DNA from: F23-B02 sp963590435
GTDB taxonomy: Bacteria > Bacillota > Clostridia > Oscillospirales > Oscillospiraceae
NCBI GenBank assembly: GCA_963590435.1
Contig: CAVAPG010000016.1
Coordinates: forward strand, 1-24,126
DNA: 24,126 nt
Direction: 5' to 3'
Shown here piece after piece: positions 7,807 through 15,050 of the stretch; the stretch's first letter is position 1, and every line of letters starts with the position of its first letter. The notes under the pieces were generated by a model. That model saw only the letters and a program-made list of their open reading frames with translations. It searched no databases and was not told where the DNA came from. The translations under genes and the position numbers were made by a program.

Positions 7807-7832
7807 AAAAAAGCTCCCCGATGAAGGGGAGC
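7807..7832 (-). terminator. Terminator of the brnTA operon
   Basis: On the minus strand GCTCCCC (7832-7826) and GGGGAGC (7819-7813) form a stem with a 6-base loop followed by six T. It lies 14 bases after the antitoxin stop. Confidence 0.88.
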
Positions 7833-7845
7833 GTGAGAGCGGGGA

Positions 7846-8055
7846 TTATGCCCACTTAACAGACAGGTGACGGTTGCTTTCTGCGCAGTCGGTCAGATAC
7901 AGATTAATGAGCGTCTGATAGGGTATGCCGGTTTCGGAGGCCTGATTTTTGAAGAAGTCAATGGTGGCCGCATCAATGTTTATTGTTATCTGCTTTTTGA
8001 GCTTTTTCGCATATGGGTTAGCCTTTGCGTTAGAAAAATCGTATTCATCGAGCAT
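7846..8055 (-). CDS. brnA: BrnA-type antitoxin (CopG/RHH-like)
   Basis: A 69-residue basic protein, the likely antitoxin of the BrnT toxin encoded just upstream. Residues 17-69 match the BrnA ribbon-helix-helix pattern: the KKQITINIDAATIDFF strand-helix and the IPYQTLINLYLTD helix. Antitoxins of this family bind and neutralise BrnT and repress their own promoter. A GGGAGGTGA site overlaps the end of the toxin gene and serves the ATG at 8053-8055, five bases after the toxin stop. This toxin-first order is the usual one for BrnT/BrnA. A terminator follows. Confidence 0.88.
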   Translation of the reverse strand: MLDEYDFSNAKANPYAKKLKKQITINIDAATIDFFKNQASETGIPYQTLINLYLTDCAESNRHLSVKWA

Positions 8056-8060
8056 TTATA

Positions 8061-8336
8061 TCACCTCCCGTAATAGCTGCTCTCTGTTTTGGTGGCCTTT
8101 CTTGCCGAGATAATGCGTATTACCGTCTCCGACTCTCGCAGACAGTGACACACGACAAGAAGTCGTGCATTCTGGCTCATGCCGAGCAATATGAACCGTT
8201 CCTTGTCGTCCGAATGTTCCGGATCATCTATTACCAGGGCGGAGATATCGTAAAAAGCGGTCTTTGCCTCGTCGAAGGTCACGCCGTGCTTCTTGATGTT
8301 TATCTGAGCCTTGCCCTCATCCCACTCAAATCTCAT
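8061..8336 (-). CDS. brnT: BrnT family toxin
   Basis: A 91-residue toxin of the BrnT family, RelE-fold ribonucleases that stop translation under stress. The family signature is clear: FEWDEGKAQINIKKHGVTFDEA at the N-terminus, the ERFILLGMS strand, LLVVCHCLRE and IRIISARKAT near the C-terminus. Length equals the family norm and no residue of the pattern is obviously lost, so it appears intact. GAGGTG serves the ATG at 8334-8336. It is the first gene of a two-gene operon with the antitoxin and has its own promoter. The unit lies next to a tRNA gene but shows no integrase or att duplication. Confidence 0.92.
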   Translation of the reverse strand: MRFEWDEGKAQINIKKHGVTFDEAKTAFYDISALVIDDPEHSDDKERFILLGMSQNARLLVVCHCLRESETVIRIISARKATKTESSYYGR

Positions 8337-8348
8337 ACACGCACCTCA

Positions 8349-8365
8349 TAATTATCATGTAATTA
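8349..8365. promoter_or_regulatory. Palindrome in the brnTA leader, candidate BrnA operator
   Basis: Two TAATTA half-sites (8349-8354 and 8360-8365) are separated by five bases. They lie between the -10 box and the toxin start codon. RHH antitoxins of this type repress their own promoters, so this is a plausible operator. AT-richness makes chance possible. Confidence 0.4.
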
Positions 8366-8366
8366 T

Positions 8367-8394
8367 ATTATACATATTAACCGCAAAAAAGCAA
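8367..8394 (-). promoter_or_regulatory. Sigma-A promoter of brnTA
   Basis: On the minus strand TTGCTT (8394-8389) and TATAAT (8372-8367) are 16 bases apart. The start codon of brnT is about 30 bases downstream of the -10. Confidence 0.65.
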
Positions 8395-8511
8395 GCATCG
8401 TTTTGTTAACAGTGTTGAACAGCTTGACAGTCTTAAGCCGCTGCACAGTTTCTCTCTCTTATGCACAAAAACAAATGTAAAAAGCGTGTAAAAATACTGA
8501 AAAAGAGCAAC

Positions 8512-8541
8512 TTGACACAGCGCCTTGCCGCGTGATAGTCT
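8512..8541 (+). promoter_or_regulatory. Sigma-A promoter of the purine operon
   Basis: A perfect TTGACA at 8512-8517 is followed after 18 bases by TAGTCT (8536-8541) with an extended -10 TG at 8533-8534. Transcription would begin just before the riboswitch aptamer at 8563. The stretch 8395-8511 upstream contains no gene that I can see. Confidence 0.65.
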
Positions 8542-8562
8542 AATATCGTAAAAAAACAAAAA

Positions 8563-8638
8563 ACTCTTCGGGTCCTGACGGTTTTAAGTGGAGCACCACG
8601 TGGACCGAAGAGTATAACAGCCGACCGTCTGGGCACAC
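8563..8638 (+). ncRNA. ZTP riboswitch (pfl motif) aptamer
   Basis: The leader of purE contains the ZTP/ZMP aptamer. P1 is ACTCTTCGG (8563-8571) with CCGAAGAGT (8605-8613). The conserved GGGTCCTGACGG lies at 8570-8581 and the hallmark CCGTCTGGGCA at 8625-8635. GACGG (8577-8581) can pair with CCGTC (8625-8629) as the family pseudoknot. ZTP riboswitches turn genes on when ZMP/ZTP accumulates, a sign of 10-formyl-THF shortage; purine and folate genes are their usual targets. The 3' end overlaps the terminator stem, which is the expected switching arrangement. Confidence 0.88.
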
Positions 8639-8691
8639 AGCACTTTGGAAATGCTATAAAGCTATATCCTGCAAAGGCCGTGTGCTTTTTT
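8633..8691 (+). terminator. Riboswitch-controlled terminator before purE
   Basis: GCACAC (8633-8638) pairs with GTGTGC (8680-8685) and CTTTG (8643-8647) with CAAAG (8672-8676), followed by six T. The 5' arm uses the GGGCAC end of the aptamer, so ligand-stabilised aptamer should block terminator formation. The purE ribosome binding site begins ten bases later. Confidence 0.82.
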
Positions 8692-8711
8692 GTTTTTATA
8701 GGAGGTATGTC

Positions 8712-9212
8712 ATGAGAAAAGTCGGTATCCTCATGGGCAGTGACAGCGATCTGCCCGTCGTCCGAAAAGCAGCGGACACACTGCGCTCGCTCGGAATTCC
8801 CTACGAAGCGCACATATATTCTGCCCACCGGACTCCCGAACAGGCGGCATGCTTTGCAAGAGATGCGCGCAAAAACGGATTCGGTGTGCTCATTGCCGCG
8901 GCCGGCATGGCTGCGCATTTAGCAGGCGCAATTGCGGCAAATACAACTCTGCCCGTAATCGGAATTCCGATTCGGTCTGCACAATTAGGCGGCTTGGACG
9001 CTCTTCTGTCAACAGTACAAATGCCCTCGGGAATCCCTGTGGCGACTGTCGCGATAGACGGAGCAGCCAATGCCGCCTTTTTAGCTGCCGAAATTCTGGC
9101 AGTGGAGGATTCCGAGCTTGCCGAGAAGCTCATGGCAAGGCGCCGCGCCGATGCCGAAAAGGTTCTTGCGAAAGATGCGGCTGTCAAAGAGCGGCTTTTG
9201 ACAGACGAATAA
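8712..9212 (+). CDS. purE: 5-(carboxyamino)imidazole ribonucleotide mutase, PurE
   Basis: A 166-residue PurE that converts N5-CAIR to CAIR in purine synthesis. GSDSD is at residues 9-13 and SAHRTPE at 37-43; the latter is the class I form that normally works with the ATP-dependent PurK. GAGMAAHLAG-like and GIPI segments follow as in the family. The ATG at 8712 has GGAGGT at 8701-8706; an earlier in-frame non-ATG start would sit in the terminator and is unlikely. It is the first gene of the purine operon. No purK is found in the window. Confidence 0.94.
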   Translation: MRKVGILMGSDSDLPVVRKAADTLRSLGIPYEAHIYSAHRTPEQAACFARDARKNGFGVLIAAAGMAAHLAGAIAANTTLPVIGIPIRSAQLGGLDALLSTVQMPSGIPVATVAIDGAANAAFLAAEILAVEDSELAEKLMARRRADAEKVLAKDAAVKERLLTDE

Positions 9213-9266
9213 ATATTAATTAAATATCAAAATTAAAATCAAAAATAGGAAGCGGAGGATTTAATC

Positions 9267-9977
9267 ATGGAAAAAACGGTACAGCTGTACGAAGGAAAAG
9301 CAAAAAAGGTTTACGCAACGGAGAACCCCGATGTTGTAATCGTATCCTACAAGGATGACGCCACCGCGCTTGACGGCCTCAAAAAGGGCACTATCGTCGG
9401 CAAGGGCGTTGTGAACAACCGCATGACGAATTATCTTATGCAGCTTCTTGAGAAAAACGGCGTCCCCACGCATTTTGTCGAGGAGCTCAGCGAGCGCGAG
9501 ACCGCTGTAAAGAAAGTTTCCATCGTCCCGCTCGAGGTAATCATCCGCAATGTGTCCGCCGGCCACTTTGCACAGCGCTACGGCGTTGAGGAGGGCATTA
9601 TCTTCGCTTCTCCGACTATTGAGTTTTCATATAAAAACGATGATCTTCACGATCCTCTGCTTAACGCCTACCATGCTCTTGCGCTCAAGCTTGCAACGCA
9701 GGAGGAGATTGACACCATCAAGTCCATGGCATTCAAAGTCAACGCCGTTCTGACGGAGTATTTCCGCACGCTCGGTGTGCGCCTTGTAGACTTCAAGCTC
9801 GAGTTCGGACGTCTGCCGGACGGCAGCATTGTCCTCGCCGATGAGATATCCCCCGACACCTGCCGCTTCTGGGATCTGGAGACAAACGAGAAGCTCGATA
9901 AGGACCGCTTCCGCCGTGATATGGGCGGCGTAGAAGATGCCTACCGCGAGATGATGCACCGCGTGTTCGGTGAATAA
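9267..9977 (+). CDS. purC: SAICAR synthetase, PurC
   Basis: A 236-residue phosphoribosylaminoimidazole-succinocarboxamide synthase, which joins CAIR and aspartate with ATP. The N-terminal YEGKAKKVYAT nucleotide loop, the PLEVIIRNVSAGHF substrate segment and the LADEISPDTCRFWD motif are all present, and length fits the bacterial family. GGAGG about ten bases upstream supports the ATG. An AT-rich gap of 54 bases separates it from purE, and no promoter or terminator stands out in it. purB, which uses its product, is not in the window. Confidence 0.96.
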   Translation: MEKTVQLYEGKAKKVYATENPDVVIVSYKDDATALDGLKKGTIVGKGVVNNRMTNYLMQLLEKNGVPTHFVEELSERETAVKKVSIVPLEVIIRNVSAGHFAQRYGVEEGIIFASPTIEFSYKNDDLHDPLLNAYHALALKLATQEEIDTIKSMAFKVNAVLTEYFRTLGVRLVDFKLEFGRLPDGSIVLADEISPDTCRFWDLETNEKLDKDRFRRDMGGVEDAYREMMHRVFGE

Positions 9978-9980
9978 GGC

Positions 9981-11429
9981 ATGAGCGGTATACACGAAGA
10001 ATGCGGCGTGTTCGGCGTTTACAGTCCGGAAAATTACGATGTCGCACGTATGACATATTACGGGCTTTTCGCCCTGCAGCACCGCGGACAGGAGTCCTGC
10101 GGCATTGTCGTCAACGACGACGGACTTTTCCAGTCATATAAAGACATCGGACTTGTAAACGAGGTCTTCACGCCGGAGCGGCTCGAAGCGCTCGGCTCGG
10201 GAAATATCGCCGTAGGACATGTGCGCTACGGCACGACAGGCAGCAACGACCGCACTAATGCCCAGCCCATTGTTGTAAATCACATAAAAGGGCATATGGC
10301 GCTTGCGCATAACGGCAATCTTGTCAATAGCTATGAGCTGCGCTCCAGGCTTGAGCTTGAGGGATCTATATTCCACACGACAAGCGACACCGAGGTTATC
10401 TCATATATGATAACAAAAGAGCGGCTGAGCTCCGGCTCAATCGAAGAGGCGGTCAACCGCGCAATGAACAAAATAGAAGGCGCCTACTCGCTTGTCATCA
10501 TGTCGCCGGCAAAGCTCATCATCGCACGCGATGAGAGAGGCTTCCGTCCGCTGTGCTACGGCGTGACGGAGGAGGGCTGCTATGTGGCGGCGAGCGAATC
10601 GTGTGCGCTCGATGCGGTGAACGCAAAGTTTATCCGCGATGTAGAGCCCGGTGAAATTATCGTGTTTGATAAGCAGGGCGTGCGGAGTATCCGCGACCAC
10701 TGCGGCCGACAGCCGCAGTCCCTGTGCGTTTTTGAGTATATCTATTTTGCCCGTCCGGACTCGGTGATAGACGGATGTCAGGTACACACGGCGCGTATGC
10801 GCGCAGGCGCTTTTCTTGCACTGGAGCATCCTGTGCAGGCGGATGTTGTCATCGGCGTGCCGGATTCCGGCATTGATGCCGCTATCGGCTATTCGCGCCA
10901 GTCGGGCATTCCGTATGAAATCGGATTTATTAAAAACAAATACATTGCGCGGACATTTATCGCCCCCGGGCAGAAAAGCCGCGAGGATAAGGTGCGCATA
11001 AAGCTCAACCCCATCTCCGAGGTCGTGCGCGGCAAGCGCGTTGTTATGATCGACGACTCAATCGTGCGCGGCACCACGAGCGCGAGAATCGTAAAGCTTC
11101 TGCGTGCGGCAGGAGCGCAGGAGGTGCATATGCGTGTGTCGGCTCCGCCGTTTCTCAATCCCTGCTATTACGGCACTGATATCGATTCGCGCGAAAATCT
11201 CATTGCATGCCGGTATTCCGTCGATGAGATATGCAAGATAGTTGGGGCGGATTCGCTCGGATTTCTCAGTGTGGAGAACACAAGGTCGCTCGTTTCGGGC
11301 GTACACTGCAAGGGCTATTGCGCGGCCTGCTTTGACGGCGAGTATCCGACGAAGATACCGTCGGAAACGCAGAAGAATCGCTTTGAAGAAAAAATTTCGA
11401 AAGGTAAGGAATCGGCTGATGAATCATAA
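9981..11429 (+). CDS. purF: Amidophosphoribosyltransferase, PurF (Fe-S type)
   Basis: A 482-residue enzyme of the committed step, PRPP plus glutamine to phosphoribosylamine. A 7-residue propeptide (MSGIHEE) precedes Cys8, the N-terminal nucleophile freed by processing. The class II glutaminase domain covers about 8-240. The PRPP-binding motif VVMIDDSIVRGTTS is near 354-367. Cysteines at 249, 410, 447 and 450 (YCAAC) match the four cluster ligands of the oxygen-sensitive Bacillus-type enzyme, which suggests a 4Fe-4S form. Three bases separate it from purC; its 3' end overlaps purM by 11 bases. Confidence 0.96.
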   Translation: MSGIHEECGVFGVYSPENYDVARMTYYGLFALQHRGQESCGIVVNDDGLFQSYKDIGLVNEVFTPERLEALGSGNIAVGHVRYGTTGSNDRTNAQPIVVNHIKGHMALAHNGNLVNSYELRSRLELEGSIFHTTSDTEVISYMITKERLSSGSIEEAVNRAMNKIEGAYSLVIMSPAKLIIARDERGFRPLCYGVTEEGCYVAASESCALDAVNAKFIRDVEPGEIIVFDKQGVRSIRDHCGRQPQSLCVFEYIYFARPDSVIDGCQVHTARMRAGAFLALEHPVQADVVIGVPDSGIDAAIGYSRQSGIPYEIGFIKNKYIARTFIAPGQKSREDKVRIKLNPISEVVRGKRVVMIDDSIVRGTTSARIVKLLRAAGAQEVHMRVSAPPFLNPCYYGTDIDSRENLIACRYSVDEICKIVGADSLGFLSVENTRSLVSGVHCKGYCAACFDGEYPTKIPSETQKNRFEEKISKGKESADES

Positions 11430-12462
11430 TTCCCATTCGGAAAGCTACGCCGCAGCCGGCGTGGATATAACGGCGGGCTACCGCGCCGTGGAGCTGATGA
11501 AAAGCCACATTGCGCGCACCGCGACATCGGGCATCTGCTCGGACATAGGCGGATTCGGCGGACTGTTTGAACTCGACACGGCCGGAATGGAGCATCCCGT
11601 GCTCGTCAGCGGCACGGACGGCGTCGGCACGAAGCTGAAGATAGCATTTCTTGCGGATAAGCACGACACCGTCGGCATCGACTGCGTTGCCATGTGCGTC
11701 AATGACATCATATGCTGCGGCGCAAAGCCCCTTTTCTTCCTCGATTATATTGCCTGCGGCAAAAATGTTCCCGAGCGCATCGCGGATATAGTCTCCGGTG
11801 TCGCGGAGGGCTGTGTGCAGAGCGGAGCCGCCCTTATCGGCGGCGAGACCGCGGAAATGCCGGGCTTTTACCCTGCCGATGAATACGACCTTGCCGGATT
11901 TGCCGTGGGCGTGGTCGATAAGGCGAAAATTCTCGATAACTCATCCATGCGTGAGGGAGATGTGATTATTGCCCTGCCGTCAAGCGGCGTTCACTCAAAC
12001 GGCTTTTCGCTTGTGCGCAAGGTGCTGGATGTCGAGCACGCGGATCTGACTTCTCCGCGCTCCGAACTCGGCGGACGCAGCCTCGGCGAGGCACTGCTGG
12101 CACCGACGAAGATATACGTAAAGCCGATGCTCGCGCTTTTCGATTCCGTTCGGGTCAAGGGCGTCTCCCACATAACCGGCGGCGGTTTTTATGAAAATAT
12201 TCCGCGCAGCATTCCCAACGGACTATGCGCCCGAATCAGCCGCGACAGTGTGCGTATTCCGCCGATTTTCAATCTCATCGCAAAAGCAGGCGATATTCCC
12301 GAGCGCGATATGTTCAATACATTTAATATGGGCGTCGGCATGAGCGTTGTAGTTGCCGCAGAAGATGCGGAGAGAGCACTTGATATCCTCCGCGAAAACG
12401 GCGAGGATGCCTATAAGATAGGCTTTATCTGCGCCGGCGAGGAAAAGGTGACATTATGCTGA
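11419..12462 (+). CDS. purM: AIR synthetase, PurM
   Basis: A 347-residue phosphoribosylformylglycinamidine cyclo-ligase that closes the imidazole ring of AIR. GTDGVGTKLK is at residues 65-74, followed by CVNDIICCGA, GGETAEMPG and GGGFYENIPR, all family signatures. The frame is open further upstream into purF, but the true start is the ATG at 11419: AAGGA lies eight bases before it and the length then equals other PurM proteins. It overlaps purF by 11 bases and purN by 7. Confidence 0.95.
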   Translation: MNHNSHSESYAAAGVDITAGYRAVELMKSHIARTATSGICSDIGGFGGLFELDTAGMEHPVLVSGTDGVGTKLKIAFLADKHDTVGIDCVAMCVNDIICCGAKPLFFLDYIACGKNVPERIADIVSGVAEGCVQSGAALIGGETAEMPGFYPADEYDLAGFAVGVVDKAKILDNSSMREGDVIIALPSSGVHSNGFSLVRKVLDVEHADLTSPRSELGGRSLGEALLAPTKIYVKPMLALFDSVRVKGVSHITGGGFYENIPRSIPNGLCARISRDSVRIPPIFNLIAKAGDIPERDMFNTFNMGVGMSVVVAAEDAERALDILRENGEDAYKIGFICAGEEKVTLC

Positions 12463-13076
12463 CGCGCATAGCCGTGTTTGTCTCCGGCGGAGGGACAAAT
12501 CTGCAGGCACTTCTGGATGCCGAAGCCGCAGGAAAAATTCCGAGCGGCGAAATTGCGCTTGTCCTCTCGGATAACAATGACGCATATGCCCTGCAGAGGG
12601 CGGCAAAGGCAGACGTAAAAAGCGCAGTCGTCTGCCGCGGCGATTTTGACAGTCAGGCAGCATTTGAAAGCTCCGTTATGCCGTATCTTGAAGAAAACGG
12701 CATTGATATGATTATCCTTGCCGGATTTTTGAGCATTTTGAGCGCGGACTTCACCGCAAAATGGGCCGGCAGGATTATAAACATCCATCCATCGCTCATC
12801 CCGTCGTTCTGCGGCAAGGGCTTCTACGGACTTCGTGTGCATAAGGCCGCACTTGCGCGCGGCGTAAAGGTGACGGGAGCAACGGTGCATTACGTAAATG
12901 AGGTTCCGGACGGGGGAGATATCATCCTCCAGAAGTCTGTGGATATCTTGCCCGGTGATACACCGGAGGTGTTGCAGAGACGGGTAATGGAGCAGGCAGA
13001 GTGGATTCTTCTGCCGAAGGCGGCGGAAATGGTCGCCGCAAAGCTTAAAGATGAAAAGGAGAGGGAGCGCGTATGA
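12456..13076 (+). CDS. purN: GAR transformylase, PurN
   Basis: A 206-residue phosphoribosylglycinamide formyltransferase using 10-formyl-THF. The phosphate loop GGGTN is at residues 11-15. The catalytic triad is visible as Asn109 and His111 in the NIHPSLIPSF motif and Asp152 in EVPDGGD. Folate dependence makes it one of two operon products that stall when 10-formyl-THF is short, which fits the ZTP switch. Its start lies inside the end of purM and its stop overlaps the purO start as ATGA. Confidence 0.95.
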   Translation: MLTRIAVFVSGGGTNLQALLDAEAAGKIPSGEIALVLSDNNDAYALQRAAKADVKSAVVCRGDFDSQAAFESSVMPYLEENGIDMIILAGFLSILSADFTAKWAGRIINIHPSLIPSFCGKGFYGLRVHKAALARGVKVTGATVHYVNEVPDGGDIILQKSVDILPGDTPEVLQRRVMEQAEWILLPKAAEMVAAKLKDEKERERV

Positions 13077-13801
13077 ATATCTATGAATGCAAGACACCGC
13101 ATGAGCTTCTTGCCGGCAATTCCTATGTGGGACGCGGCATAGTAATCGGAAAGACACCGGACGGCAAAAAAGCCGTTGCCGCATATTTCATTATGGGACG
13201 CAGTGCCAACAGCCGCAACCGCGTATTTGAGCTTGAGGGCGACACGCTGTACACCCGCCCGTTTGACGAAACCCTTGTTGAGGATCCGTCGCTTATTATA
13301 TATGCCGCCGTAAGATGCGCAGGAGATAAGCTCATCGTAACAAACGGCGACCAGACCGATACGATATATCATGCGCTTGCAGAGGGCAAAAGCTTTGAAG
13401 AGGCGCTCACTACCCGCTCGTTTGAGCCCGATGCGCCGAACTTTACTCCGCGCATCAGCGGTATGCTCACGTTCTCAGAGAATGATTTCAGCTATGAAAT
13501 GAGCATTCTCAAGAGTGCGGATGCCGAAGGAAGTGCCTGCAGCCGCTATCACTATTGCTATCCCTCGCTGCCCGGTGTCGGACATTTTCTGCACACCTAT
13601 ATGGGGGACGGAAAGCCCCTGCCGACGTTCCAGGGCGAGCCCGAGCGCATGGCAATTCCCGATGACATAGACGCGTTTGCACAGACGCTTTGGGAAGAGC
13701 TCGATTGCGATAACCGCATATCGCTTTATGTTCATATGCAGGATCTTGAAAGCGGAAGCATTGAGCGGCGTATAATCAACAAATATGAGCAGCTCGGCTG
13801 A
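13073..13801 (+). CDS. purO: Archaeal-type IMP cyclohydrolase, PurO
   Basis: A 242-residue protein of the PurO family (IMP cyclohydrolase, archaeal type), which closes FAICAR to IMP. Supporting features are the YVGRGIVIG start region, the AYFIMGRSANSRNR strand, NGDQTDT, and the NFTPRISG segment typical of the family. It sits between purN and a formyltransferase that lacks the usual cyclohydrolase domain, exactly the step that would otherwise be missing. The family is best known from archaea, with relatives in some Clostridia. ATG overlaps the purN stop by four bases. Activity is inferred from family and context. Confidence 0.88.
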   Translation: MNIYECKTPHELLAGNSYVGRGIVIGKTPDGKKAVAAYFIMGRSANSRNRVFELEGDTLYTRPFDETLVEDPSLIIYAAVRCAGDKLIVTNGDQTDTIYHALAEGKSFEEALTTRSFEPDAPNFTPRISGMLTFSENDFSYEMSILKSADAEGSACSRYHYCYPSLPGVGHFLHTYMGDGKPLPTFQGEPERMAIPDDIDAFAQTLWEELDCDNRISLYVHMQDLESGSIERRIINKYEQLG

Positions 13802-13844
13802 AATTATATTACGTTGATTGATGACAGGGAAAGGAAAAGCAAAA

Positions 13845-15029
13845 ATGAAAGAATTTGAACTTAAATACGGCTGCAACCCGAATCAGAAGCCTGCTCGCAT
13901 ATATATGGAAAACGGCGGCGATCTGCCGGTTGAAATTCTAAGCGGCCGCCCCGGATATATTAATTTTCTCGATGCACTCAACTCATGGCAGCTCGTGCGC
14001 GAGCTGCGTGCGGCAACGGGGATTGCATGTGCCACATCATTTAAGCATGTTAGCCCGACAAGTGCGGCGCTCGGCCTTCCGCTTTCGCAGGAGCTAAAGC
14101 GTGCCTGCTTTGCAGATGATATTGAAGGCCTGGACGATTCGCCGCTGGCCTGCGCCTATGCCCGCGCCCGCGGAACAGACAGACTTTGCTCATTTGGCGA
14201 CTGGATTGCCCTTTCCGACGTGTGCGACGTAACAACGGCAAAGATTATAAAGCGCGAGGTGTCCGACGGTGTTATTGCTCCCGGATATTCCCCGGAAGCT
14301 CTCGAGATACTGCGTGGCAAGCGCAAGGGTAATTACAACATCGTGCGCATAGACCCCGATTACGAAGCCGAAGAGACGGAGAAAAAGCAGGTTTTCGGTG
14401 TGACATTCGAGCAGCTTCACAACACATGCCGCATCGACGGCAGCCTGCTTGAAAATATCGTTACGAAGAACACCACTCTTCCCGAATCTGCGCGGCGCGA
14501 TCTGATAACGGCGCTCATTACGCTTAAATATACGCAGTCTAACTCCGTGTGCTATGCCGTTGACGGGCAGGCCATCGGCGTCGGCGCAGGACAGCAGTCG
14601 CGCATCCACTGCACGCGTCTTGCCGGAGGCAAGGCGGATACCTGGCATCTTCGCCAGTACGGCAAGGTGCTGGAGCTTCCGTTCCTCCCCGACCTTGCAC
14701 GCGCCGAGCGCGACAATGCGATTGACGCTTATATCAACAAAAATGAAGAAGATATCTGCTCGGACGGCGTATGGCAGAAGTATTTCAGCCGCTGCCCCGA
14801 ACCGCTGACGGCGCAGGAGGCCGCCGATTATCTTTCAAGCCGAAGCGGCGCGTCGCTTGCCTCCGATGCGTTTTTCCCGTTCTCGGATAATATTGAACGT
14901 GCATACAGAAGCGGCGTGCGCTATGTTGCACAGCCCGGCGGCTCTATCCGTGACGCCTCGGTCATTGCCAAATGCGATGAATACGACATGGTGATGGCGT
15001 TTACGGGACTGCGTCTTTTCCACCACTGA
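13845..15029 (+). CDS. Stand-alone AICAR formyltransferase (PurH C-terminal domain only)
   Basis: A 394-residue phosphoribosylaminoimidazolecarboxamide formyltransferase that converts AICAR to FAICAR with 10-formyl-THF. It matches only the transformylase half of bifunctional PurH. The catalytic Lys67-His68 pair lies in SFKHVSPTSAA, followed by SFGDWIALSD, the YTQSNSVCY segment, GAGQQSRIHC and SDAFFPFSDN. The N-terminal cyclohydrolase domain is absent, not broken, and the upstream PurO-like gene should replace it. The ATG at 13845 was chosen because an AAAGGA-like site precedes it; an earlier TTG/ATG pair at 13818-13823 lacks one. Sometimes named purV. Confidence 0.92.
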   Translation: MKEFELKYGCNPNQKPARIYMENGGDLPVEILSGRPGYINFLDALNSWQLVRELRAATGIACATSFKHVSPTSAALGLPLSQELKRACFADDIEGLDDSPLACAYARARGTDRLCSFGDWIALSDVCDVTTAKIIKREVSDGVIAPGYSPEALEILRGKRKGNYNIVRIDPDYEAEETEKKQVFGVTFEQLHNTCRIDGSLLENIVTKNTTLPESARRDLITALITLKYTQSNSVCYAVDGQAIGVGAGQQSRIHCTRLAGGKADTWHLRQYGKVLELPFLPDLARAERDNAIDAYINKNEEDICSDGVWQKYFSRCPEPLTAQEAADYLSSRSGASLASDAFFPFSDNIERAYRSGVRYVAQPGGSIRDASVIAKCDEYDMVMAFTGLRLFHH

Positions 15030-15050
15030 GAAAAAACCGGAGGAATGAGT

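Noticed and set aside
7631..7855. Minus-strand ORF of 74 codons containing RRKGFEPLTFW
   Set aside because: It reads the antisense of tRNA-Arg; this peptide string is a well-known artefact of tRNA genes. It also spans two terminators.
7702..8400. Integration site or mobile element next to tRNA-Arg
   Set aside because: No repeat of the tRNA 3' end, no integrase and no inverted terminal repeats were found; only the toxin-antitoxin pair is present.
8424..8429. An additional TTGACA upstream of the purine operon
   Set aside because: No acceptable -10 box lies 15-19 bases downstream, while the TTGACA at 8512 has one.
11242..11418. Possible 59-residue N-terminal extension of PurM
   Set aside because: It lies inside purF in another frame, is Arg-rich and unlike PurM; the ATG at 11419 has a proper site and gives the family length.
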